Source of the DNA: an uncultured Actinomycetes bacterium
GTDB taxonomy: Bacteria > Actinomycetota > Thermoleophilia > Solirubrobacterales > Solirubrobacteraceae
Assembly (NCBI GenBank): GCA_937888775.1
Contig: CALAQT010000307.1
Location: 1-14,625, forward strand
Direction of reading: 5' to 3'
Length of the DNA: 14,625 nucleotides
Below, one piece after another: positions 7,222-14,275 of the stretch. Every line of letters begins with the position of its first letter. The stretch's first letter is position 1. The position numbers were made by a program, and so were the translations under genes. The notes under the pieces were generated by a model that was not told the DNA's origin, searched no databases, and was given only the letters and a program-made list of their open reading frames with translations.

Positions 7222-7647
7222 TCAGCCGCGGTCGGACACCGCGCGCTCGGACTGTTCGGCAGTCACCACTGTGACCGGCAGCCCGAATCGCTCCGCGCGG
7301 TGGGGCAGGTCCCGGCGCAGCCAATGTGACACTCGCGCCGGCAGAGTCGAGATGATTATCTCGTCGATCCCGATATTCGTGACGGCCGCACGCACCGCGA
7401 CGAACGGGTCGCTATCGCCGATGACCCCGTCGACGCGGCCTCCCGCGGCCTCCTCGAGCAGGGGGATCGCGAGCTCCAACGTCGCTACCGCCTCATCGGT
7501 GTCGGGATCCCAGTAGGGCCGCGGCACGAGCAGTGTGAAGGAGCACGGAGAGCGGCTCGCTCGGGCGCGGACGGCGTTCAGCAACAGCGGCGTCGCGGCC
7601 GTGCGATGCGCCACGATGAGCACTCGTGCTGAAGCGGAGGAAGCCAT
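7222..7647 (-). CDS. UspA-like (universal stress-type) small alpha/beta protein
   Basis: 141 residues. The N-terminus ARVLIVAHRTAATPLLLNAV is the first beta strand and helix of an HUP/UspA fold; FTLLVPRPYWDPDTDEA follows, then VDGVIGDSDPFVAVRAAV (strand-loop-helix). DEIIISTLPARVSHWLRRDL is the strand and Ser-containing loop that in UspA proteins contacts the nucleotide phosphates, and GLPVTVVTA is the last strand. Length and order fit a single-domain Usp protein, but the classic G-x2-G-x9-G-S/T motif is not conserved, so nucleotide binding is uncertain. A GATAAT -10-like hexamer lies 15 bases upstream of the ATG (7647). It diverges from the cytochrome P450 gene across 287 bases, and converges with the doubtful 6971-7216 frame. 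Such proteins are usually induced by stress or starvation; nothing here shows the signal. Confidence 0.8.
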   Translation of the reverse strand: MASSASARVLIVAHRTAATPLLLNAVRARASRSPCSFTLLVPRPYWDPDTDEAVATLELAIPLLEEAAGGRVDGVIGDSDPFVAVRAAVTNIGIDEIIISTLPARVSHWLRRDLPHRAERFGLPVTVVTAEQSERAVSDRG

Positions 7648-7662
7648 CGCGAACCGGCACCG

Positions 7663-7668
7663 ATTATC
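7663..7668 (-). promoter_or_regulatory. Candidate -10 element of the UspA-like gene
   Basis: GATAAT on the minus strand matches five of six bases of the TATAAT consensus and stands out in GC-rich sequence. Transcription would start around 7656, giving a leader of only about nine bases. The -35 region is poor. Confidence 0.35.
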
Positions 7669-7898
7669 GCAGCGCCAGGTGGCGGCAGTCTGGCTTGTCG
7701 CCCCCCTCGGTGCACGAGTGAGACCGCTTGCAGCGGGGGGAGACGATCGCCGGGAGTGCTGGTGTCGAGAGGAGCAGCGGTGGCGAGGCGCCCGTTGCGC
7801 AGTGCTGCGTGACGCGGCGAAGCGGGAGTCGGCTTGGCGGACGAGAGCATCGCTCGGACGGTCTGTAGGACCGACGCGAGGCTCGGCGGCGTCGCCGG

Positions 7899-7927
7899 CT
7901 GAGCGGCGTTTGCACAGCGCGTAGGAT
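7899..7927 (+). promoter_or_regulatory. Candidate promoter of the P450 gene, predicting a leaderless mRNA
   Basis: CTGAGC (7899-7904) and TAGGAT (7922-7927) are 17 bases apart. The second fits the actinobacterial TANNNT -10 pattern and ends seven bases before the GTG at 7935, so the transcript would begin at or next to the start codon. Just upstream, CGGTC-TGTAG-GACCG (7859-7873) is a small inverted repeat that could be an operator; this is speculative. Confidence 0.35.
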
Positions 7928-7934
7928 CGGCACT

Positions 7935-9206
7935 GTGGATTTGCCGCCCGGTCCGCGCGCGCCCGCTGCTTGGCAGACCGTGGCGTGGATGACGCGGCCG
8001 GCGGCGTTTCTGCGGAGCGTGCATGACCGTTTTGGCGACCCGGTCACGATCCGCACGTATTGGGCCGATGAGCCGATGGTGCTGTTCTCGCACCCTGACT
8101 CGGTGCGCGAGGTCTTCCACCTGGATCCGGCGATCGCGCCCGCCGGGCAGAGTTGGGAGTTCTTGCGCCCCTTCGCCGGGTCGCACTCGATCCTGTTGCT
8201 CGACGGGGAGGAGCATTTGCGCGAGCGGCGGCTGATGCAGATGCCGTTTCACGGGGAGCGTATGCGCGCGTTGACGCCGACGGTCGCCGAGCTCGCCCGG
8301 CGGGAGCTGAGCACCTGGAGCGGCCGCGTCAGCGCGCTGGAGCGGATGCGGCAGCTGACGCTGGAGATCGTCCTACGCGCCGTCTTCGGCGCCCGCGGCG
8401 AGCAGGAGGCCGCTCGGCTGCGCGATGCCATCGAGCGCACGCTCGACATCGTTCGCTCGATGCCGCGGATGCTCGCGATGGCGCTCGTGCAGCGCGACCT
8501 CGGGCCGCGCAGCCCGTGGGGCCGCTTTCGCGCCGCCGTCGAGCGCTTCGACGCGCAGCTATTCGAGCTCGTGGCGCGCCGGCGGGCCGAAGCGGGCGGT
8601 GACTCGATGCTCGCGCTACTGCTCGAGCAGCGCGACGAGGATGGCAACCCGCCGACGGACCGGCACCTACGCGACCAGCTCGTCGCGCTGCTCGTCGGCG
8701 GCCATGACAGCTCGGCGGCCTCGCTGGCGTGGGCCTTCGAGCGGCTCGCGCGCCACCCCGCCGTGCACGCGCGCATGGGCGAGGGCGACCCCGCCTACCT
8801 CGACGCGGTCGTCAAAGAGGTGCTCCGTGTGCGTCCCGCCCTGACGATCGCCCCGCGCCGGCTGCTTGAGCCGGTGCGGATCGCCGGGCGGTCGCTGCCC
8901 GCTGGCGTCCACGTCGCCGCCTGCCTATGGCTCGCGCTGCGCCGGGAGGACCTCTGGCCCGAGGCCGCCGCGTTCCGGCCCGAGAGGTGGCTCGAGGGAC
9001 CGCCGCCGAACCCGATGTCGTGGATTCCCTTCGGGGGAGGCGTGCGGCGCTGCGCCGGAGCCCAATTCGCCGAGATGGAGATGCGGGAGGTGCTGCGCGC
9101 CGCGGCGGACCTGACGATCCGGCCGGTCCGTCCCGACCCCGAGCGCGCACGGCGCAGCATGCTTGTCGTCACGCCACACCGAGGCGGCGAGGTGCTCGTC
9201 GGATGA
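7935..9206 (+). CDS. Cytochrome P450
   Basis: A 423-residue heme-thiolate monooxygenase with every core motif. The proline-rich LPPGPRAP sits at residues 3-10; the I-helix oxygen-binding segment LLVGGHDSS is at about 253-260 (acid D258, with Ser in place of the usual Thr); the K-helix ExxR is E295/R298 in KEVLRVRP; AAFRPERWL is the PERF-region signature; and the heme loop FGGGVRRCAG has F366, R371 and axial ligand C373. There is no N-terminal membrane anchor, so it is a soluble bacterial enzyme needing separate redox partners; none is encoded in the window. The overall style (LPPGP start, FxxGxRRCxGAxFA loop) resembles CYP110-type bacterial P450s that hydroxylate fatty acids, alkanes or terpenoids, but the substrate cannot be read from sequence. 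The start is GTG 7935. It heads a same-strand series with the zincin-like, PrpD-like and transporter genes. Confidence 0.97.
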   Translation: MDLPPGPRAPAAWQTVAWMTRPAAFLRSVHDRFGDPVTIRTYWADEPMVLFSHPDSVREVFHLDPAIAPAGQSWEFLRPFAGSHSILLLDGEEHLRERRLMQMPFHGERMRALTPTVAELARRELSTWSGRVSALERMRQLTLEIVLRAVFGARGEQEAARLRDAIERTLDIVRSMPRMLAMALVQRDLGPRSPWGRFRAAVERFDAQLFELVARRRAEAGGDSMLALLLEQRDEDGNPPTDRHLRDQLVALLVGGHDSSAASLAWAFERLARHPAVHARMGEGDPAYLDAVVKEVLRVRPALTIAPRRLLEPVRIAGRSLPAGVHVAACLWLALRREDLWPEAAAFRPERWLEGPPPNPMSWIPFGGGVRRCAGAQFAEMEMREVLRAAADLTIRPVRPDPERARRSMLVVTPHRGGEVLVG

Positions 9207-9299
9207 CCGTCCCGCTCAGGCCGGTGAACATCTCAGGCGGCGGCGCGGGGGCAAGATTCGCCTGCTCGCTGGGGCCAGCACGATAGTTAGAAGTTGCCG

Positions 9300-9725
9300 A
9301 TGTTGCTAGCACGACGAAGCGCAGCCGAGCAGGCGGCGATCGAGCGCGCCTGGCGGCGCATCGAGCCGCTCGCGCTCTATCCGCGCCCGCTCGATTTGAC
9401 CCGCGTGCGCATCCTCAGCGCGCCGTTGCTCTTCCGCCTACTTTGGTTTCGGCGCTTTGACGGCTACACGATCTGGAGCACGATCCTGTTGCGCAAGCGC
9501 CTCGAGCAGGTCGACGACGAGCTAATAACACACGAGCTGGTGCACGCCTGGCAGGGCCAGCACGAGTGGCTGCGCCTGTGGATCTCATACGTCAACCCGT
9601 CGACTTTCTGGGGCGATCGCTCCGGCTACTGGGAGAATCGCTATGAACTCGAAGCGCGCTCAGCCGTCGCGCGAACCGGGACCGCGGCCGAGACGACCGC
9701 GAGCGCTGGCGGCGCCGACGCCTAG
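9300..9725 (+). CDS. Small zincin-like protein with HELVH motif
   Basis: 141 residues from ATG 9300 (a TTG six bases earlier is possible; no good ribosome binding site for either). The centre carries ITHELVHAWQGQH, with HExxH at residues 78-82 (9531-9545), the zinc-binding motif of metallopeptidases. A downstream acidic residue that could be a third ligand is present in NRYELEARSA, a Y/E-E-A pattern seen in short bacterial zincin-like families. The preceding strand-like segment RFDGYTIWSTILL is also typical: in such proteins an edge strand precedes the HExxH helix. The protein is about a third the size of a secreted protease and has no signal peptide, so it may be a minimal peptidase fold or a non-catalytic relative. 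It lies about 90 bases after the P450 gene on the same strand; a functional link is unproven. The alanine-rich tail is probably disordered. Confidence 0.75.
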   Translation: MLLARRSAAEQAAIERAWRRIEPLALYPRPLDLTRVRILSAPLLFRLLWFRRFDGYTIWSTILLRKRLEQVDDELITHELVHAWQGQHEWLRLWISYVNPSTFWGDRSGYWENRYELEARSAVARTGTAAETTASAGGADA

Positions 9726-9781
9726 CGGGCGTGACTGCCTGGTTGACGGGTAGCTCGACGGCACACCGATCCAATTGCCAA

Positions 9782-9800
9782 AGCGCCTTCTACGGGCGCT
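9782..9800. other. Small hairpin between the zincin-like and PrpD-like genes
   Basis: AGCGCC (9782-9787) pairs with GGCGCT (9795-9800) around a seven-base loop, about 55 bases past the zincin-like stop. No T run follows, so it is at best a weak terminator or transcript-stabilising stem. Confidence 0.25.
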
Positions 9801-9921
9801 CCGACCTCCGCACCGGCATCCTCCCCGCGCTGCCGGCGCCGTCGACCGCGTTTGGCGGCGTTCTGGGAGGGCTGGTGTGTGACGGTCGTGGTTTGGGTGG
9901 TTGGTGGCTAGCCTTTCTTTG

Positions 9922-11127
9922 ATGGTGACTGGCGCTGGTATGGGAGGGGGAGCGGGTCAGGACCTCGGTTACGGGACGGCTTTTAAGGATTGGTTGGCGT
10001 GCGCGTGTGGCGGTGTGGGTGAGCGGGCTGCGAGGGCGGTGCGGGCTTCGGGCGATGATCTGTTGGCGGATGTTGCGTTTGCGGCCACGGCTGGCCATGT
10101 GCTTGATTTTGATGACACCTTCGTTGCGGGCGTCGTGCATGTGAGTGCTGCTAGTGCGCCTGCGGCGCTGGTGTTGGGGGCTCATCTCGGATTATCGTTG
10201 CGTGTGGTGTTGGATGCCTACGCGGAGGGCTATGAGGCGATGGCGGCGGTTGCCGCGGCGAGCCATCCTGTGCTTTACGACGCGGGCTGGCACCCAACGG
10301 CCGTGTGTGGCCCGATCGGCGCGGCGGTGGCCGCTTCGCGTTTGCTTGACCTGTCGGTGGCGCAGCGTGACAATGCACTTGCTGTTGCGTTGTTGCGCGC
10401 GGGAGGCACGCGTGGCGCGTTTGGGTCTGACGGGAAGGCGATCCAGGTTGGGCTGGCAGCCGCCGCAGGCGTGCAGGCAGCGGTGTTGGCGCGCGCCGGG
10501 GCTACTGTGGACCCGCGTGCGATCCACGGCCCGCTCGGGTTTGAGGGAGTGCTGGGGGCGCGCTGGCCGCAAGTGGGGGCCGGGGGTGCGCTCGACGGCA
10601 ACTCCGCGCCCGGGATCGACGGCAATTGGATCAAGATGTATCCAAGCTGCCTTGGTACGCATTCGCCGATCGAGGCTGCTGCGCTGGTGCGCGAAGGCGG
10701 CTATCGTCTCGGCCCCGACCGACTCAGCATCGTCGTGCACCCGCGTGCACGCCAGGCCGCATACCTCGACATGGTCACCGACGGCACGTCGGCGAAGTTC
10801 TCGATCCCATATTGCGTGGCGCATACGTTGATTCACGGGCCCCCGCACGTGCACGATTTCGCATCGATCGACGCCGGTGCTCGTGACGGCTCACGGCTGG
10901 TGAGCGTGGCTGTGGACGGGTCGTTGCCCGAATTCGGAGCGGTGCTGATCGTCCCTGGGTGCGAGCCCGCACGCGTAAGCTGCCCGCGCGGGGCACCCGA
11001 GCGGCCGATCGCTGCGGCCGAGCTGGCGGCCAAGGTCGCAGGCCTCGCCGGCGATCGCCTGGATGGGGTGCTCGAGGACCTGCGCGCTCCCGCGGCCACT
11101 GCTCTGCACGCGGCTGGTCTGCATTGA
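9922..11127 (+). CDS. MmgE/PrpD family protein (2-methylcitrate dehydratase-like)
   Basis: 401 residues from ATG 9922; in-frame GTG 9904 and ATG 9940 are alternatives and none has a clear ribosome binding site. Family landmarks are in order: DWLACACGGVGERAARAVRA, HVLDFDDTFV, AYAEGYEAMA, GWHPTAVCGPIGAAVAASRL, FGSDGKAIQVGLAAAAG, KMYPSCLGTHSPIEAA, and the small-lobe segment FSIPYCVAHTLIHG. PrpD dehydrates 2-methylcitrate in propionate breakdown, and cis-aconitate decarboxylase belongs to the same fold; most family members have unknown small carboxylic-acid substrates. At about 400 residues it is some 40-50 shorter than typical members, losing the N-terminal helices before the DWLA segment, so the true start may be non-canonical. 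No methylcitrate synthase or lyase is nearby, so propionate use is not indicated. Its first ~400 bases use T- and G-ending codons far more than its neighbours. The adjacent YbfB-type transporter may import its substrate. Confidence 0.9.
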   Translation: MVTGAGMGGGAGQDLGYGTAFKDWLACACGGVGERAARAVRASGDDLLADVAFAATAGHVLDFDDTFVAGVVHVSAASAPAALVLGAHLGLSLRVVLDAYAEGYEAMAAVAAASHPVLYDAGWHPTAVCGPIGAAVAASRLLDLSVAQRDNALAVALLRAGGTRGAFGSDGKAIQVGLAAAAGVQAAVLARAGATVDPRAIHGPLGFEGVLGARWPQVGAGGALDGNSAPGIDGNWIKMYPSCLGTHSPIEAAALVREGGYRLGPDRLSIVVHPRARQAAYLDMVTDGTSAKFSIPYCVAHTLIHGPPHVHDFASIDAGARDGSRLVSVAVDGSLPEFGAVLIVPGCEPARVSCPRGAPERPIAAAELAAKVAGLAGDRLDGVLEDLRAPAATALHAAGLH

Positions 11128-11227
11128 CGTGGTTCATCGGCGGCGCGTAGGCGCTTTCGGATCAGACTCTCTGCAGCAGCGCCGACGTCGCCGCTGGGGG
11201 GTGAAGACATACAGAAGCGTGCCATTA

Positions 11228-11234
11228 GGGAGGG
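11228..11234 (+). promoter_or_regulatory. Ribosome binding site deciding the YbfB-type transporter start
   Basis: GGGAGGG lies five bases before GTG 11240. The open frame extends upstream for 177 more bases through arginine-rich, non-membrane sequence overlapping the PrpD-like gene, so this site selects the GTG as the real start. Confidence 0.65.
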
Positions 11235-11239
11235 TCGCA

Positions 11240-12511
11240 GTGACCTCGACATCGGAATACGTCGAGGCCCCCGATCGCGCCAGCGGCCAGGGTGGCGGGC
11301 GGAGGGGCGGGGTGGCCATCGCGTTGGGACTCGCGCTCGGCCCGGCTGCCGCGCTGGGTCTGGCTCGCTTCGCTTACGCGTTGCTGCTGCCGTCGATGCG
11401 CGCCAACCTCGGCTGGTCGTTCTCCGCAGCCGGGGCGATGAGTACCGCCAACGCGGTCGGCTACCTCGCCGGCGCGCTGCTCGGCGCCGCAGCGGTCCGC
11501 CGGGCCGGCGCCCGACGATCGTTCCTGGCCGGCCTTACGGTCACGGTCCTGGCGCTAGCGGCCTCCGCGGCCAGCGGCAACCTGGCCGTGCTGCTCGGGC
11601 TGCGAGTCATCGCCGGGGCCGCCGGTGCGGTCAGCTTCATCGTCGGCGCCGGGCTAGTCGCCCAGGTCAGCGCCAGGCAGGGATCGGGCCGGACGGCGCT
11701 GCTGCTCGGTATCTACTTCGCCGGTGGGGGTGCCGGCATCGTCGCCTCCGGCCTGACGATCCCGCCGTTGCTTGCGCACAGCGCGAGCGGCACCGGCTGG
11801 CGCGCAGGCTGGCTGCTGCTCGCCGGCATGGCCGCCCTAGCGCTGGCCGGCAGCATTCCGGCGGTGCGCGCCGCCGAGGAGCCGCCGCCGACCCGGGCCG
11901 GGGTCGACCGGTGGCCGGCCCGCAGCATGGCCGTGCTGCTGGGCGCCTACACGCTCTTCGGCGCCGGCTACATCGCCTACATCACCTTCATCGTCGCGTT
12001 CCTCAAAAGCGAGGGCGCCGGCGGCGGCGAGGTCGGCCTGTTCTGGGTGGTGCTCGGTGCCGCGGCCGTCGTCGCGGCGTTCGCATGGGGGCCGCTGCTC
12101 GCCCGGCTGCGCGGCGGGCGCGGCCCGGCGGCAGTGATGGCCGTCCTCACCGTCGGCGCACTGCTCCCCCTGCTGTGGCGGTCCACCCCGACAGCGTTCG
12201 CCTCCGCGGTGCTTTTCGGCGGCTCGTTCCTGACCGTGGTGTCCGCCGTGACCGCAGTGGCCCGCCGCAGCCTGCACCCCCGACACTGGACCCCTGCGAT
12301 CGCCACCCTGACCGTCGCCTTCGCACTCGGCCAGTGCGCCGGCCCCGTCCTGGCCGGACTGCTCTCCGACGGGCCGGCCGGGCTGCGAGCCGGGCTCACC
12401 GTGTCGGTGGCCATCCTCGCCGCCGGCACGCTCCTCGCCCTCACCCAAACCGAACGCCAGCCCACACCACAAAACCAACCCGACGGCTCCGCCGTCCCAA
12501 ACCGTGGATGA
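11240..12511 (+). CDS. MFS transporter, YbfB/YjiJ type
   Basis: 423 residues with twelve predicted membrane helices and short loops. The first helix region, ALGLARFAYALLLPSMRANL, followed by AMSTANAVGYLAGALLGAAA, is the signature of the YbfB/YjiJ (DUF1228) branch of the major facilitator superfamily. The cytoplasmic loop VRRAGARRS sits where MFS motif A normally lies. The central loop is PAVRAAEEPPPTRAGVDRWP, and the second half starts at MAVLLGAYTLFGAGYIAYIT. It is a proton-driven or antiport permease of unknown substrate; relatives often sit beside organic-acid or aromatic catabolism genes. It starts 112 bases after the PrpD-like gene on the same strand and may share its transcript. A 6-bp stem GACGGC-TCC-GCCGTC (12482-12496) near its 3' end has no T tract. 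The hydrophilic tail after helix 12 is proline- and glutamine-rich. Confidence 0.9.
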   Translation: MTSTSEYVEAPDRASGQGGGRRGGVAIALGLALGPAAALGLARFAYALLLPSMRANLGWSFSAAGAMSTANAVGYLAGALLGAAAVRRAGARRSFLAGLTVTVLALAASAASGNLAVLLGLRVIAGAAGAVSFIVGAGLVAQVSARQGSGRTALLLGIYFAGGGAGIVASGLTIPPLLAHSASGTGWRAGWLLLAGMAALALAGSIPAVRAAEEPPPTRAGVDRWPARSMAVLLGAYTLFGAGYIAYITFIVAFLKSEGAGGGEVGLFWVVLGAAAVVAAFAWGPLLARLRGGRGPAAVMAVLTVGALLPLLWRSTPTAFASAVLFGGSFLTVVSAVTAVARRSLHPRHWTPAIATLTVAFALGQCAGPVLAGLLSDGPAGLRAGLTVSVAILAAGTLLALTQTERQPTPQNQPDGSAVPNRG

Positions 12512-12747
12512 CGCATCCGAGCGTGTCGATCGTCAGCGTTTAGGTGCCGAAAACCTGGACTGCGGCGTGATGGCCACCGCCGATCTGAAACAGCGTTGTG
12601 ATCAGCAGCCGTAGGCTGGTCGGGGTCCGATCTGGGAGGTGGTCTGCGGTGGTCCTGGCGCTGGTCTACTGGGCTCTGGCGCGTGCTGGAGCTGGTCTTG
12701 CTCGTCCTGGGCCCCTTGGGTATGCTGCCTGAGGAGGAAGCAATGCC
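12512..12747. promoter_or_regulatory. Spacer with candidate promoter and ribosome binding site for the second transporter
   Basis: 236 bases without a convincing gene. TTGCTC (12698-12703) and TATGCT (12721-12726) are exactly 17 bases apart and could be -35/-10 boxes, but the transcript would then start at about 12733, cutting into the ribosome binding site GAGGAGG (12731-12737), so either this promoter or its start site is doubtful. GAGGAGG is followed after five bases by ATG CCT TGA (12743-12751), a two-codon frame whose stop overlaps the TTG start of the transporter. Confidence 0.35.
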
Positions 12748-14142
12748 TTGAGCAACCGGCCTGGCGCTCCGCGGAGCGTAGATACCGATCGGTCGAGCGG
12801 CCGTCGAGGTCCGCTGGCGCGTCTCGACCGGATTCCCGTCTGGCCCTACGAACGCAAGCTGCTGTGGATCCTCGGCGCGGGCTACTTCTTCGCATTCTTC
12901 GACATCGTGACGATCGCGTTTGCGTTGCCGGTCATCGCGCAACAGTTCCACGTCTCGAAGACGGTGGTCGCGTACTCGGTCACGAGCAGTCTGATCGGCT
13001 ACATCATCGGCGCTTACGCCAACAGCACGATTGCCGACAAATGGGGACGGAAACTGGGCCTCAGGATCTCCGTCGGCATGTTCAGCGTGGGCACGCTGGT
13101 GGCCGCCTTCAGCCCGAACGTGACCGTGCTGATCATCTTCCGCTTCGTCGCGGGTATGGGCATCGGCGCCGAGATCGCGGCGGTGACGACATACATCGGA
13201 GAGCTGTCCCCGGCGCCGTTGCGAGGCCGCTACACCAGTTGGGCGACGACCGCCGCGTTCGCTGGTCTCGGCGCGGTTCCGCTGGTCGCGCGCGCGCTCG
13301 TCCCGACCTTCGCGTCGGGTTGGCGCGTCCTATTCATCATCGGCGCGCTCGGCTCGCTGACCATCCTGTACATGCGGAGAGGACTGCCCCCCTCGCCGCG
13401 CTGGCTCGCGAGTCAGGGGCGCGAAGCGGAGGCAAGCGAGGTCGTAGCCGAGGCCGAGGAGCTTGCCCGAGACAAAGTCGGCGGAGAGCTTCCGGCAGTC
13501 GAGCCCGTCGCCGCTGAGCCGGCGGCCGAGACGTTCCCGACGAGGGCCCTTCTCCGGCCTCCGTATGTCTGGCGGCTCCTGCTTTTCGTCGGGATCTGGT
13601 TCTTCTACTACGTCGGCGACTACGGGTGGCTGACGCTGGCGCCGACGCTGTTCGTCGACAAGGGCTACAGCCTCGCCGCCAGCACGACCTACCTGATCGT
13701 ATCCGGGCTCGGTTTCGTCGTCGGGTCCTACGCGACCACGCACTTCAGCGACCGCGTCGAGCGCAAGTACTCAATCGCGGTGATCGCCGTCGTCTGGGCC
13801 GCGTCGCTGCTCGTGATCGGCTTCTTCGTCTCGCCGGCGATCATCATGGTCTTCGGGTTCATTGCCTCAGCGACCATCGGCCTGGCGATACCGCTGCTGT
13901 ACACCTACACCGCCGAGCACTTCCCGACGAACGCGCGCGCCTCCGGGATCGCGCTGACCGATGGCCTGGGGCACCTCGGCGGGGCGCTCGCGCCCGTGTT
14001 CGTACTTGGCGCGTTGAACCTCTGGGGCTTCGCAGGCGCGTTTGACGTCATGGCAGCGACCGGGATCGTCGCGGGTCTGCTCGTCCTGCTCGGGATTCGC
14101 GCGACCGGTCGATCCCTGGAAACGGTGACAGCCCCCACGTAG
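12748..14142 (+). CDS. MFS transporter of the sugar/metabolite:H+ symporter type
   Basis: 464 residues from TTG 12748, the only usable start between GAGGAGG and the first membrane helix. The hydrophilic N-terminus ends at PYERKLLWILGAGYFFAFFD, the first helix with the acidic Phe-Asp pair usual in metabolite symporters. Motif A is present as DKWGRK (residues 97-102). The helix 4-5 loop reads GIGAEIAAVTTYIGELSP followed by RGR, and PPSPRWL (residues 214-220) is the sugar-porter-type PESPRWL signature after helix 6. The large central loop is Glu/Ala-rich (about residues 224-262), then helices 7-12 follow, with YTAEHFPTNARASG corresponding to the conserved Y.xE.(F/Y)P...R segment. It most likely imports an organic acid, aromatic acid or sugar with a proton; the substrate is unknown. 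It follows the YbfB-type transporter after 236 bases with its own translation signal, and terminator-like hairpins follow it. Confidence 0.92.
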   Translation: MSNRPGAPRSVDTDRSSGRRGPLARLDRIPVWPYERKLLWILGAGYFFAFFDIVTIAFALPVIAQQFHVSKTVVAYSVTSSLIGYIIGAYANSTIADKWGRKLGLRISVGMFSVGTLVAAFSPNVTVLIIFRFVAGMGIGAEIAAVTTYIGELSPAPLRGRYTSWATTAAFAGLGAVPLVARALVPTFASGWRVLFIIGALGSLTILYMRRGLPPSPRWLASQGREAEASEVVAEAEELARDKVGGELPAVEPVAAEPAAETFPTRALLRPPYVWRLLLFVGIWFFYYVGDYGWLTLAPTLFVDKGYSLAASTTYLIVSGLGFVVGSYATTHFSDRVERKYSIAVIAVVWAASLLVIGFFVSPAIIMVFGFIASATIGLAIPLLYTYTAEHFPTNARASGIALTDGLGHLGGALAPVFVLGALNLWGFAGAFDVMAATGIVAGLLVLLGIRATGRSLETVTAPT

Positions 14143-14155
14143 GTGGTCTGTCTCG

Positions 14156-14175
14156 CTGGCTCGGCCGAGAGCCGG
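14156..14175 (+). terminator. Hairpin after the second transporter
   Basis: CTGGCTC (14156-14162) pairs with GAGCCGG (14169-14175) through seven pairs, one of them G-T, around a six-base loop; it begins 14 bases after the stop codon. There is no following T run, so it may be only a stabilising 3' stem. Confidence 0.35.
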
Positions 14176-14240
14176 TACCACGTATCGACGTCCAGTTTGC
14201 GGTCCTGGGTACTGGAGGGGTCCGTGCGGGCGGACGCCTG

Positions 14241-14270
14241 ACCAGGCTCCCGCTTTCGCGGGCGTGGTTT
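14241..14270 (+). terminator. Probable rho-independent terminator
   Basis: CCCGC-TTTC-GCGGG (14249-14262) forms a tight GC stem, with outer ACCA/TGGT pairing possible (14241-14244 with 14265-14268). It is followed by TTTCAAC. The T tract is short, as is common in high-GC genomes. It lies about 100 bases after the last transporter gene and likely ends the plus-strand series. Confidence 0.4.
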
Positions 14271-14275
14271 CAACA

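Noticed and set aside
9731..9922. 63-codon frame whose TGA overlaps the ATG of the PrpD-like gene (TGATG)
   Set aside because: The overlap looks like translational coupling, but the translation is Gly/Ser-rich with no fold or family and no ribosome binding site, and the region has atypical G/T composition.
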